NCBI GenBank assembly: GCA_035771165.1
Contig: JAWNZC010000409.1
Span: 620,001-684,000, forward strand
Direction of reading: 5' to 3'
Origin: Paragorgia papillata
Taxonomy: Eukaryota > Cnidaria > Anthozoa > Scleralcyonacea > Coralliidae
Length of the DNA stretch: 64,000 nucleotides
Shown: one piece after another, positions 32,501-44,122 of the stretch
How positions within the stretch are numbered: the first letter of the stretch is position 1
Layout of the letters: every line of letters starts with the position of its first letter
Notes under the pieces: generated by a model
The model's database searches: none
Seen by the model: only the letters and a program-made list of their open reading frames with translations
Told to the model about the DNA's origin: nothing
Translations under genes and position numbers: made by a program

Positions 32501-33800
32501 GCTCACGCGATTGATTAGGATCTTACTGTGGTTTTGAAACTCGCATAAAATAAATGTACAAATAAGAATTGTTTTAGTTTAGATGTAAACTAATCCTAAC
32601 GTTGATTAAAATCTTTTTTTGTGTCCGAGGAAAGAATTTCGTGGCACGAGTCAGCTAGCCCGGCTCATGAAACTGCAGCCTCTAACTCTTTCCTGTCCGA
32701 ATTGGTCTTTAGTATTATTATCTGCCTGGCTGCCACGGCTATATTCATTTTATGGCATTTCAAATTCATTTAGAATAACAAAAACAAAGTTCGTCTCAAA
32801 ATCTGAAGTGTTAAAACTGTTTTCAACCTGAAAAAATTGTTTTCATGCAGTCTTTTATTATTTTTGTTAATATTTCAACATGCAGCACTCGGCAGCATTT
32901 ATATGTTTAACAGACGAAAAACTGCTCCTTCACCCATTTTTAGGCCAAATTATAAACAAGCTACGCTAAGTATTACAAGTGGTTTTACCAAAGGGAAATA
33001 TTTAAAAGGAGATAAGACGGCAGCCAACAACGGGGCACGTCGGGCAAGCGAAAACATATAAACGGATACGTTTAAAATACTTTAAGGACACACGAAATCG
33101 AAAACAAAATTACTGCAACAGTGACAGTGACAGGGAAACTCGAACAGCATTGCTACTAAATGTTCGTTACTTAATACTGAAAGCGGCCGCTCTATAGTTT
33201 TACCGTAAGCTTAACCTTTTCAGTCTTTTTCTTTGTTGGTTTTACAGTCCTCTTTCGAGTTTCGGTGTGACGGGTTTTCTTCTACTAAGGATGTTGTTCT
33301 GCTTTATACGTAGACGCTGATTTGTTTCTGTTCCGTTTCCAAAGTGATATACGTTTCCCAAAAACTCCTTTCTTAAGTCTTTTTGTCAAGAATAAATTAA
33401 GTTGGTAGTTCAAATCTTTTTGTCAAGAACTATATTGTCCCCAGTGCCCCACAATCTTAACCGCGTATGGTCCGTCGACTCGCGGAAAAAAGTGTCCCAT
33501 TATTTTTATGCGCATGCGCCAGTCGGCCATTTTGAAAGTAAGTGCCCCCGGGAAATTAGTCCTCTCGTCCTTGCGACACTCGGGCTCCTGTAGTCAATTA
33601 TTCTTGGCCTTCTTGAGACCTTTTAATTAACTTTATATTGTTATCTATATATTATAAATAATATTTAGTTAAGTAAATAAGTAATTTACTTTAGAAAACG
33701 ATTCTTTGGAGATAAAACTCTTTGACCACGGGGTTATTAAAACTTCAGTACGCGGATACTACGGGTAAAAGTCCGTGGCAAAAAAGTTCTGTACTCACGA
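32501..33800. other. Unassigned stretch
   Basis: No supported gene. The segment CTCTTTCCTGT.CGAATTGGTCTTTAGTATT occurs at 32301-32340 and 32687-32720, a short direct repeat linking this stretch to the right arm at 31620-32320. Confidence 0.4.
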
Positions 33801-33804
33801 AGCT

Positions 33805-33995
33805 GAGTTTTACATTTCTCGATGATGCCGACACACTTGTTTATAGAGAAAGATGGCTAAAAATTTCGGAACTACCCATTGTTGAAATACATTGAGTACG
33901 TATGTTGTTAGAAATTTTATAAGCTTTCATTCGATGTATAGTTCAAACTTTAGTGTTACCTGCAACTTTTTAAAATGTTCTCACCATTGACTATA
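33805..33995. mobile_element. Diverged half copy of palindromic family A
   Basis: Matches the left half of 4009-4922 (GAGTACGTATGTTGTTAG, ATAAGCTTTCATTCGATGTA, CAACTTTTTAAAATGTTCTC) with many changes. The mirror half is not found nearby, so this is an old, truncated copy. Confidence 0.65.
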
Positions 33996-34271
33996 AAAGT
34001 TTTCATTATCTTTCCATATGTTCAAAAGGTATGAATCCTTATGAATCCGTATGACTACTAATTTGCACCAAAAACGTTTTCAACTTCAAATAGAAATCTG
34101 CAAACTTTTCCACTCCTTTCATATTTGATTTAGCTTCTGTTTAAGAAATATCTGAGGTTCATACCAGAAGTCTTTCTGAACTGCAAACACCAAAACAACA
34201 AGAGGCAAAACAATATACTGAAAAACATTCAGTATGGAGTTAGCGTTCCAGTTTACTTGGAGTTCAATGGG

Positions 34272-34345
34272 TTGGCCAGGGCGCTATAAAACACGGGCGG
34301 GGAAACGCGCATATAATTTGGCGAGCTATGTGTGATGCATCAAAG
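34272..34345 (+). repeat. Left end of an inverted pair with a TATA-box core
   Basis: AGGGCGCTATAAAACACGGG followed by CGGGGAAACG, matched in inverse at 35810-35885. GGCTCTATGTGTGATGC-type words extend the similarity. Each arm points a TATAAAA box inward, as in the 5.3-12.8 kb pair. Confidence 0.6.
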
Positions 34346-35809
34346 GACTGGCACGAGCGCGCTTGGGCTCTGAAAATGAACAAAAACACAATTTGAATGG
34401 CGACCAAAAAGATAAAGAGTACCCGAGATAAATTCCTCTTTTTGAAAAGGAAGAAAACTTATTACTGCCATTAGAAACACAAATAAAGAACAAGTAACTC
34501 CTTCAGATTAAATTTGTTTTAATTATATATTGTCAAGGTTTTATTTTAGATTAATAAAAGCACAATTGTTTACCGGGAGAGTTGAAAAAATTCCTAAAAA
34601 TTTACAATTTTTGAAAGGGCGCACGCCGTTAAAATCATGTTTTCTCTGCGAATCGGTTGACAAAAGTGAATTTGAATACACCAACGTAAAGACAATTAAA
34701 TAGGCTTTCGAACTGACATAGTCACCGAACGTGCTTTTTTGTGCTTTTTTCGTAAAATTGACATTTCGCTAACCCATTTTTGAAAATTTTCTTTTCCATT
34801 CTCGCCACTGACTATAGCTTTATAAACTGAAAAACTGCTAACACTTTCAAGTTTAAAACCCCTTGCTTCTTTTAAAGAGAAATCACATGAATATATACAC
34901 AGTACTAAAACCCTGTTGCCAATAGTGTTAAACATACGAGGAGAACTTTTAAAACAAATTTCAACCAAATGATGTAAATAAAAATGCCAAAGTTTACTAC
35001 AAGTCTGCATCACTATGTCTGCATGCGACTCAAGCTAGTTTACGACGGTAAAAACAAGATTATAGTATTCTTTGTTTGCCAAATTTTATATGCACAGAAA
35101 TACTATAGACGTTAACAACAGGCTTGCTCAAATTTTAGCGGAAAGCATTTAAAAGAAACAATAGAAATCGAGAACGTTTTCGGCTTTGTGTTTATACTTT
35201 ATATCCAGAGTAAACAATCTTATGCAGTTCAGCACATTTTGTTTAGATAATATCATAACACTTAAAGAAAAAAACATGAAACTAAAAAACACTCTTACGT
35301 CCATGCATGCAGATTAACATTATATATGTGTACGAGAAACTGGTAACTACAATTATTGCATTTTGCAGACAAAATTCGATCATATACTGACTATTTTTTT
35401 TGTAGCTCCTAAAGTTTGAGATTCATTCAAGACTATAACTAGTATGTATAGGTATATAGTTCATCAAAATAACATTTATAGAGCAAATAAATTAAAGCAA
35501 GATTACGACTTTAAAAAAGCTGGAAACGACACATATACTTGGTAGCATGGAGGTTTGACTTTCACAGACCACAGGGTCTTCGGCTTCGTCTTGAGGTATC
35601 TGAATCAGCCATATAAACATGCAATTATAGTGAATCTCCTTTTTTTTCATCATTACTGTAATTTTTAATGCGGAGGTTTCTTAGCATCTTCTTTCAGTCG
35701 TCTCAGTTCTCTTTACTCATGGTTTCTCCATGGATAATATATCCATGGTTTCTCTTCTTTCGAAAATGAAATTAAATCGAAGCTCGAAGTGATATTTGCG
35801 GGGGGTACG
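34346..35809. other. Interior between TATA-bearing inverted ends
   Basis: About 1.5 kb. The best frame is minus strand 34693-35013 (105 codons, Lys/Ser rich, FSLKEARGFKLESVSSFSV), with no recognised motif. I see no transposase. Confidence 0.3.
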
Positions 35810-35885
35810 CGCATCACACATAGATCAGGGCTCCCATTGCCGTTTCCCCGCCCGTGTTTTATAGCGCCCTGGGTCAAGGGAGCAC
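35810..35885 (-). repeat. Right end of the TATA-bearing inverted pair
   Basis: On the minus strand AGGGCGCTATAAAACACGGG is identical over 20 bases to the left end, and CGGGGAAACG follows. Outer flanks do not show a readable target duplication. Confidence 0.6.
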
Positions 35886-37250
35886 GCCAGACTGACCTGT
35901 GTTTCTTCTTCTTTGTTCGGAGTTCCTTCATTTATATTCAGCCATTTTGAATAATGCGGTATATATCATTAGCGTATCGCAGGCGCGGGTTCCGGCGCCG
36001 AAGGAAACCCGAGCGCGTTACGAAAATTAAATAATGGTTCGGAAGGAAGATATATAGAAGGGGAGTGAAACGCCAGAGATTTTGTAAGATGATGCTGGTT
36101 GACCGTTGCTAGGAACATTTCCGTTGCTAGGAACATTTCTAATTATGGTCGATATACATGTATGATGTCACTATCCATCCAAAATGAAATAGTGAAATAA
36201 AAGCAGCCTGCTGCGAGGGCAGTGTTGAAATGCAAGTCGAAATATAGCAAGGTTGGTGTACTGCCGAAACATGAAACGTAATGTCTAACATTTTGACTTT
36301 ATATTAATAAATGGCCTTGGCTCCAATCGTTCGAAACGTGAGACATCTACGTTCTATGTCTCGGCAGTACATAAACAAACTAATACTATCAGTAGATCGA
36401 AGTTAAGCAATCTCGTACCCAGACCCATACGCGCGCGGCAAGCGAATGGCTCTGGTACAATCCATTTGAAAATCGACTCTGATTGGCTTAACGCGTTGAC
36501 GCCTACTGCGCTGCGCAGAGAATTTCACACCCATTCTCCCATCGCGGTCTTCATGTAATATGGCTTGTTTTCGAGAAGGAGCGAAGCGAAATAACGTGTT
36601 TATTGGGACTTAATCTGAGAAATTGAGAGTTATTCCTTTGCCAAAGTCATTTCAAGGAGACAAGAAATACTTACTTGCCTTTGTGGTATTTTTGGAACTC
36701 TGGTTCGAGTTTAAAGTGTGACAGATAACAGATTCATCGTGGCCCATGGCCCCATGCATCGTGGCCGTTCTTCATGACGAGTTCACTTTTCAGATTTCAT
36801 AGTTTTCCGTACTTGTATGTAAAATAATGAAATATTTATTGTATATCGTCATATGGACACTGGATATGACTTCAAGAAGTATCATTGGAACGTATAAACG
36901 ATGGCTATTTGAATAATAAATAATTGTCTACATCTTTCAATCACCTCAAATATTCATAATTTAATAGCTGAGTGACTGACCAAGTTTATATCAACATGTA
37001 TGTATCTCATATTTTTAACAAAAAAATATATTGTCTTATGGCTGTTGACACTGTGTTTATTACTTTTTATATATGTTATATGTGACATAATATTCTTATA
37101 GCTGTACAATGTACTACAAGGCATTCTTTTTTTTTAATTTGTATCTACAAGTAATATACATTGGTATATGGGGTAAACATTAGTTGCTGATTTATACATT
37201 TTACACCAGTTTTAAACTGGTACTATACCTATATGACCATATGGGAAGCA
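35886..37250. other. Unassigned stretch, locally GC-richer
   Basis: No supported gene. Two adjacent CCGTTGCTAGGAACATTTC units at 36100-36138 form a perfect tandem pair. The 36410-36800 part has more CpG than its surroundings (ACGCGCGCGGCAAGCG) and could hold a promoter, perhaps that of CAMKMT, but no first exon was found. Confidence 0.3.
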
Positions 37251-37254
37251 TGGG

Positions 37255-37445
37255 TGGTGAAGAGACAGAAGAGTTGCCTGAGCACTGTGATCCAAAGTTA
37301 AGCTTGATTGGATGGCGTTAGTACTTGGATGGGTGACCACTTTGGACACCTTGTCACAGGCTTGAGCTTGGAACTTGTGTGAGTAGAGTTATTGTAGTTG
37401 ATCTCTCCTGTGCTTCAAGGGTTTTTCCAGGTTCTCTGCCCCCCC
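37255..37445 (+). repeat. 5S rRNA-derived SINE, well preserved
   Basis: CACTGTGATCCAAAGTTAAGC, then TTAGTACTTGGATGGGTGAC and CACTTTGGACACC follow 5S rRNA from the A-box region through the C-box. A non-5S body then continues with TGTGTGAGTAGAGTTATTGT and CTCCTGTGCTTCAAGGG, shared with 270-425. It is a SINE with a 5S-type internal pol III promoter (the SINE3 style). A poly-C tract (37440-37458) interrupts or ends it. Confidence 0.8.
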
Positions 37446-37458
37446 CCCCCCCCCCCCC

Positions 37459-38620
37459 AATAAAATCAATTCAATCTTAGGAGAACAACCTTGTAAGGGA
37501 CCTTGAGTCCTATTGTTGTTTCTCCAGTATCAGTTAGGTACAAATTTTAATAAATAAAATATATGATAAAATAATAAATGGTGAACTTATTTTTCTATTT
37601 AATTATATTTTAAATACAAGGAGATACCCACTCTATGTAGTGACCCCATATAGTTTACTTTTTAATATCTTAAGCGTTAACCCCCCTTGCCCCTCCTAGC
37701 ACTGAAAGGCAAGAGTGGAAGCTGCCCCTCCAGTGGTATAGGAAGCAATTTGATCTTGGAGGGGAACAGCTTCAAAAGGGCACTTTGTTCAGGGGGTAGG
37801 ACTTCAAAAGGACACTTGAGGCACATGTTTTAACACAAAAAGGGCACTTTCCTGTTGCAAAAAGGGCACTTCATGACAAAGTTTGGGGGGGGGGGGGGGC
37901 ACATGCCCCATTTTCCCTCCAATCCCTACACCCCTGTGCCCCTCCTGGCATCCCTGATCATAAACAGACAGTGATTGATGGTTACAGTCAATGTTTTAGT
38001 ACACACTGTATATCCAAAGTCTGTTTTCTAAATTAAAGAAAATTACTTTGAAAATCAGTTCAGCCAAAGGTCTTTTCATAGTACGGTCACCAACTGTAGT
38101 TTTACTTATGCAAACAACAATCTCTGTATTATTTCTTATGTACTGAGCAGCTGCATTCAGGATGTATTTAAAAGCCAGAAGTTAAGAATTAATCCCACCT
38201 CGAGAGAACAATTTTCCACTACTAACTCTGGTTGTTTACACAATAAAATTAATATTACATTTACTGTGTTTCACATTTTGATTAGGACCATAACCCATTC
38301 CTGCCTACACTAGCTACTGTAACTTAATTAGCTGATTAACAGGGATTCTCAGCAAACCTAAGCAACAGACAGTGAGTTGACCCATTCAATGTGAGCTTGC
38401 AAGGCCACCCCAACCTGGCCAACCAGCTAATGCCCTCTGCAGTAGAATAAAATCATCTGGCATGTTAACCAGAATAAAATTCTAAATAGCTTAACCTGGT
38501 GGTGAAAAGGTTAATAAAATGATTTCGTAAAACTCATAATTTATTGCTGACTATGACTTTACTCATCTTATCTTCAGTTGGCACTTTATCCAAAAGTAAA
38601 TTTATCAGTAGAGTATACAG
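37459..38620. other. Unassigned stretch with poly-C and poly-G tracts
   Basis: No supported gene. Around 37790-37870 the words AAAAGGGCACTT occur three or four times in a loose tandem, ending in an 18-base G tract at 37885-37900. Confidence 0.45.
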
Positions 38621-38621
38621 T

Positions 38622-38720
38622 ACAAATAATAATTTTAATAATTTTATGAATTTATATTGCGCAAATATCAATATTTTCAAATGCGCATGAGAGCCTTACT
38701 AACTGTGGACACCCTTGTTA
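38622..38720. repeat. Second copy of the TTTATATTGCGCA dispersed element
   Basis: See 32384-32500. Here GAATTTATATTGCGCAAATA is followed by AAATGCGCATGAGAGCC. Confidence 0.5.
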
Positions 38721-38859
38721 TAACTGGGGACTACACGCATGCCAGCATTATCTACCTAGTGCTGGCAGAAGATACTTCGGGTTAGCCTAATTCATCAAAA
38801 TTAATAGTAAGGTGGGCTGCATTGTGCTTTCCCTTGGAAATTTTAATCCTGACTGACAT

Positions 38860-38960
38860 TTGGACATTGGTGGGTCACAAACGGTCGATTCCAGTTGCTG
38901 GGATAGAATAAATCCTATCCCAGCAGCAACTCTGTCAATGACCACTAGTGACCAAAGGAA
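38860..38960. repeat. Short inverted repeat around CTGGGATAG
   Basis: TCGATTCCAGTTGCTGGGATAG is followed 4-8 bases later by CTATCCCAGCAGCAACTCTG, giving a stem of about 16 bp (TTGCTGGGATAG/CTATCCCAGCAA-like). Small hairpin only. Confidence 0.5.
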
Positions 38961-39509
38961 ACCAGGCTTTAGTTGCATTTTAGCCCCATTTTCAGAGTTA
39001 CCAATGGAGCTTAGGAAAAATATTAAGTGGGCTGTATCTCACTATCTCCCCCTAGTCCCTCTATTGTTACACCCTTATCAGTTACCAGACTGCACAAGAT
39101 GCCAAGTCTAAAGGGTATTTTTTGTACCAGAAGCTGCTTTATTACAGTATATATACATGTACCAGTAATCATATAATTGTAATGTTTTTAAGAGTAAAGT
39201 TGATATAATTAAGCAGTGTTTTAGGTATAAAGTTAAAAAGGTGGTGCCCTTGGTTTTACTTTGATGAAGGGCTCCACAAACTTTAGTAAATTTTACAACT
39301 GAACTAGACAGCTGTGACAAATGAAACCAAAATCCAATATCATTATAAATCATATATTAGCTAAATGTGAGCATGTGTGCCACCTGCCCCTCACATCTTT
39401 GGTGTTAAGTACTTTAAAGTTAATGTTTAAAAAAATAAGTATAAGAAGAACCTCTCACTCTGTTATTTTTTATGGATTTATGTAATAAAAATAATTAACA
39501 CCAGGCAAA

Positions 39510-40019
39510 GTGTTTGTGTTGTTTTCAGTACCTTACTTCCGGAGGTCGGGCATTTCCGGTTGCCCTCTAGCCTGTGGCCTGTCCCTGACCAACTTAGCCT
39601 TGGGTTTAGTTGAGTTTAAGCTCTCTTATGGGTCGCTTCGTTCTTGGATGCCTCGCCTTACTCGTAATAGTCTATCGTCTTTATCCATTGGCGAAGTGCA
39701 AGAGCTGGTTATGGAGTCATCTACCTCGACGTTGTCGGCTGACGATCAAGGTCAAGCGTTGCCTCACAGCTCGGCGTCATTTGTTGTTTCGACCGTTCCT
39801 GTCGTTCCCTCGTTCTCTGGGTCGCCAGTAGTTTCGTACTTATTCGCCCATCTCGCCAGTGTACGCCTCGTCTCAACCGCCTTTGGTGTCTTCGTGGTCG
39901 GGGCTGTCGTCGTCGTCGCGGAGTTCGTTACAGCCTTCCTCAGTGGCCATCTTGCCCTCGGTCTCTGCTGTCTCTTGGCCTTCATCCCTGGCTGCTTCCT
40001 CGGCGTTTCCTGTGTCTAG
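39510..40019 (+). pseudogene. GC-rich Ser/Val-rich coding fragment, possibly gag-like
   Basis: A 169-codon open frame much richer in GC than its surroundings, starting behind an acceptor-like TTGTGTTGTTTTCAG (39515-39529). It contains SLSSLSIGEVQELVMESSTS, after which the neighbouring frame (from about 39860) becomes strongly Ser/Pro rich (SSSSRSSLQPSSV, WPSSLAASSAFP). That suggests one low-complexity coding region split by a frameshift near 39830. Composition resembles ORF1/gag linkers of retroelements. No domain is recognised. Confidence 0.35.
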
Positions 40020-40256
40020 CTGGGTGCCTTATACATCTCCCCGAGGTATCATCGGTTACAAAATATGAAGCTTAACCATCTAATATAACCATCCCACATG
40101 CGGGATGTTAATCTTGAACACATAAAGCTAAAAATTCTAGAGGGGTGTTGTGGTCGGGGTCTGAGAGGAGGCACATTTTTCCGGAGGGTTGTGGTTATTT
40201 TCGGGGGCTTCGTCTTCAGTTACTTCGCCGCCATCTTGGTTGCCTGGCCTTGTCCG

Positions 40257-40735
40257 AACCCCGTGAAGTTAGCTGCCAATTCGCCAGCTGCCAATTCACT
40301 GCCAATTAAGATAGCTGCCAATTCGGCACAGCAATGTTTCGCAATGGCGCTTCCAGGGGGGCGCGGTCGAGCAGCAGTCTCGCTCTGCAGTCCAATGTTT
40401 CGCCGGTCTTTTAACTCATTCAATACAACTTTAACACAAAATAATCATTTACCGTCGATAATTTAGGATATTTACGTTCGTACAAACTACATTTCTTCAA
40501 GTAAAATTATGTTTTAAGAATGCTAGACTTTAATCCCATTCTCTCCATATTAAACCTATTCAGACTTAAAAACAAACAAGCCGCGCTCCATCTAAATAAT
40601 TTTCTGCTCGGTAGATAGCGAATCCAAATATACCGTTCGATTCCTTATACAATTCTGCGTCTAGCGATATTAAATATGTGATTTCAATTATTTTTCTAAA
40701 TTTTCTGAACATCTATTTTGTAACGCGCTCTTGCT
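40257..40735 (+). repeat. Left terminal inverted repeat, unique part
   Basis: Opens with three to four GCTGCCAATTC words (TTAGCTGCCAATTC, AGCTGCCAATTCACTGCC, TAGCTGCCAATTCGGC), a subterminal repeat that could be a transposase binding site. It continues to ATTTTTCTAAATTTTCTGAA near the first 188-bp unit. Mirrored at 47995-48474. Confidence 0.85.
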
Positions 40736-42612
40736 GACTCAGATCAAATGACACCTTGACTTGCCAACAAAATATTTTCTGCACGGTAGACGGAGATTCT
40801 GTTAACGGCATTAGATTCCTTGTTAAATTCTGCATAGGACAGTGTACGAAACGAATGTTAAACTGTAAACAAAGTAATTTATTTATATTTTTTAATATGA
40901 TCGTCACTTAGCGCTTGCTTGCTGACTCAGATCAAATGACACCTTGATTTCCCAACAAAATATTTTCTGCACGGTAGACGGAGATTCTGTAAACGGCATT
41001 AGATTCCTTGTTAAATTCTGCATAGGACAGTGTACGAAACGAATGTTAAACTGTAAACAAAGTAATTTATTTATATTTTTTAATATGATCGTCACTTAGC
41101 GCTTGCTTGCTGACTCAGATCAAATGACACCTTGATATGCCAACAAAATATTTTCTGCACGGTAGACGGAGATTCTGTAAACGGCATTGGATTCCTTATT
41201 AAATTCTGCATTGGACAGTGTACGAAACGAATGTTAAACTGTAAACAAAGTAATTTATTTATATTTTTTAATATGATCGTCACTTAGCGCTTGCTTGCTG
41301 ACTCAGATCAAATGACACCTTGATATGCCAACAAAATATTTTCTGCACGGTAGACGGCGATTCTGTAAACGGCATTAGATTCCTTGTTAAATTCTGCATA
41401 GGACAGTGTACGAAACGAATGTTAAACTGTAAACAAAGTAATTTATTTATATTTTTTAATATGATCGTCACTTAGCGCGCGCTTCGTCACTCAGATCAAA
41501 TGACACCTTGATTTGCCAACAAAATATTTTCTGCACGGTAGACGGAGATTCTGTAAACGGCATTAGATTCCTTGTTAAATTCTGCATAGGACAGTGTACG
41601 AAACGAATGTTAAACTGTAAACAAAGTAATTTTTTTATATTTTTTAATATGATCGTTACTTAGCGCTTCCTTGCTGACTCAGATCAAATGACACCTTGAT
41701 TTGCCAACAAAATATTTTCTGCACGGTAGACGGAGATTCTGTAAACGACATTAGATTCCTTGTTAAATTCTGCATAGGACAGTGTACGAAACGAATGTTA
41801 AACTGTAAACAAAGTAATTTATTTATATTTTTTAATATGATCGTCACTTAGCGCGCGCTTCGTCACTCAGATCAAATGACACTTTGATTTGCCAACAAAA
41901 TATTTTCTGCACGGTAGACGGGGATTCTGTAAACGGCATTGGATTCCTTATTAAATTCTGCATAGGACAGTGTACGAAACGAATGTTAATCTGTAAACAA
42001 AGTAATTTATTTATATTTTTTAATATGATCGTCACTTAGCGCGCGCTTCGTCACTCAGATCAAATGACACCTTGATTTGCCAACAAAATATTTTCAGCAC
42101 GGTAGACGGAGATTCTGTAAACGGCATTAGATTCCTTGTTAAAATCGGCATAGGACATTGTACGAAACGAATGTTAAACTGTAAACAAAGTAATTTACTT
42201 ATATTTTTTAATATGATCGTCACTTAGCGCTTGCTTGCTGACTCAGATCAAATGACACCTTGATTTGCCAACAAAATATTTTCTGCACGGTAGACGGCGA
42301 TTCTGTAAACGGCATTATATTCCTTGTTAAATTCTGCATAGGACAGTGTACGAAACGAATGTTAAACTGTAAACAAAGTAATTTATTTATATTTTTTAAT
42401 ATGATCGTCACTTAGTGCGCGCTTCCTGACTCAGATCAAATGACACCTTGATTTGCGAACAAAATATTTTCTGCACGGTAGACGGAGATTCTGTAAACGG
42501 CATTAGATTCCTTGTTAAATTCTGCATAGGACAGTGTACGAAACGAATGTTAAACTATAAACAAAGTAATTTATTTATATTGTTTAATATGATCGTCACT
42601 TAGCGCGCGCTT
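40736..42612 (-). repeat. 188-bp tandem array, left arm, about 10 copies
   Basis: The boundary word CACTTAGCGC occurs at exactly 188-bp spacing (about 40907, 41095, 41283, 41471, 41659, 41847, 42035, 42223, 42411, 42599). Units differ by a few substitutions and almost no indels. Each unit contains CAGATCAAATGACACC, CAACAAAATATTTTCTGCAC, GGTAGACGGAGATTCTGT and GACAGTGTACGAAACGAATG. A 63-codon frame spans each unit on the minus strand but starts at GTG and is broken at every unit border, since 188 is not a multiple of three. Not considered coding. Confidence 0.95.
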
Positions 42613-43590
42613 CCTACCACGGAGGCTTGAAAGATTTAAAGAAGAAAGCAACAGTTGTGACACATTATTGTCACCCCGATAATGACGGCGAACATGAGCC
42701 ATGTCTTGTTGATATGTTTAAGCAGTATATCTCTTTGGTTAGGGAGTTAGAAAGAATTGACGAAGCATTTTACTTTCGGCCGAGTAAAACAGATTATGTA
42801 ATATTTAAAACACGAGCAGGAGTGTTTTATCAGATTTAAAACCACGAGTGCGCAGCCCGAGTGTTTTAGATCTGATAAAACACGTGATGCGAGTGTTTTG
42901 AATGGCTTCAAAAACGATTCGTTATTGGATGTTATGTTCATTAGTATTCTTTATATAAAATTGTATGTTCATTAGTATTCTTTATATAAAATTGTATGTT
43001 CATAAGTATCCTTTCTGACGTCAAGAAGTTTTATCAGGTATAAAACCACGGACATGGTACTGATTTCCTTTGTGTTTTCCTCATGAATTATTAATGAGTT
43101 TTTGATAAGGTATTCTATAGGTAGGTATTCTATAAGGTAGGTATTCATAAGTTGAATTCAATTCTTCCTTCCTTGATGAAAGAAGCCGGTCCAGAGACAA
43201 AGACAGCTCACTGTCTTCGGGTAACTACAGCTACAAATTTATTTCAAGAAAGCACGAGGAAAAACTAATACGCGAGCGATGGCCATATTTCGTCTGCTTT
43301 ATTTGCGTACGAGAAGGCCGATAAAGAGCAGAGAATGGCTGTATCAAGCAGTGTTGGACCATGCGTATTGAAGGATGACGAGGTTCTTTCTATTAAGGAG
43401 GTAAATGACAAGAAAGAACTGAATTATGACACAGCAGATGAACTGATGAAGCACTGGATGCGTTGTTGAGTGAATATGACTGGTCTGAATTTGATAATCA
43501 GGTGCAGCGAAATGTTGCTCCTGAACAGTTGATGTTGTCGAGTAATACATTTAATAATTGCACTGTTAACATTTCGTTTAACGCGAAACA
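42607..43590 (+). pseudogene. Crypton-like tyrosine recombinase remnant
   Basis: The first piece (42607-42792) reads KKKATVVTHYCHPDNDGEHE, CLVDMFKQYISLV and EAFYFRPSKTDYVIF, the pre-catalytic region of ZMYM/KIAA1958-type (Crypton-derived) tyrosine recombinases. A TAAAACAC palindrome splits it. The second piece (from about 43178) reads MKEAGPETKTAHCLRVTTAT, matching the catalytic H-x-L-R box. After a one-base shift come GHISSALFAYEKADKEQRMA (GH box and the candidate nucleophile Tyr) and a tail to a TGA near 43468. The catalytic Arg region upstream is absent, replaced by 188-bp repeats. Non-functional. Confidence 0.7.
42788..43075. repeat. TAAAACAC palindromic repeat, copy 2
   Basis: GTGTTTTATCAGATTTAAAA and AGATCTGATAAAACAC as in 23705-23860, followed by a 30-bp direct pair (GTTCATTAGTATTCTTTATA twice, 42937-42990) and CATGGTACTGATTTCCTTTG. 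It interrupts the recombinase frame, so it arrived after it. Confidence 0.75.
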
Positions 43591-43678
43591 GTAGTTGAGT
43601 TTAAAAGGGTAAAACGTGTTTGTAATATGTTACTTGCGTAATGAACTGTGAGTGCTTGGTCTCACTGTTGAAATGAAT

Positions 43679-43682
43679 ATAT

Positions 43683-43725
<43 letters not shown>
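43679..43725. repeat. TA dinucleotide microsatellite
   Basis: About 45 bases of TA with one AATA break. Confidence 0.9.
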
Positions 43726-43727
<2 letters not shown>

Positions 43728-44122
43728 TTGAACACTGTATTTAGAAATCTTTTCTAAATACAGTAAACTGTATTCAAATTTACAATTTACATATCTATTG
43801 TTTTCCCGTTAATTTCCCTCAGCTTCAAAGCCCTGCCCACTTGCATAAATTAAGCTTCTGATTTGGACTGAGTTTCCAGGTATATACACGTGACTTAAAT
43901 CAGGACATCTCATTGGCCGAAGTGCTATGAATATCTAATGATGTGTGAGAATAACTATTTCTCGATTTGGCCTATTTGGTGCGGTAGTAACTGAATACCG
44001 TTTGGTTAGTTCCTAGTTTGTTTATAGCAGACGCACGGAAAATTTGAGCGAAGTTAAAAAAAAATTCAAAATAGCTGTGCAAACACTAGCCTTTCGAGAG
44101 AAATGCACGATGTTTTAGTAAG

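Noticed and set aside
37255..37375. A functional 5S rRNA gene
   Set aside because: The 5' end and the 3' stem do not follow 5S, and the sequence continues into a body shared with another dispersed copy.
40713..42411. Series of 63-codon frames, one per 188-bp unit, also in the right arm
   Set aside because: They start at GTG, never join across unit borders, and their similarity is fully explained by repeat identity.
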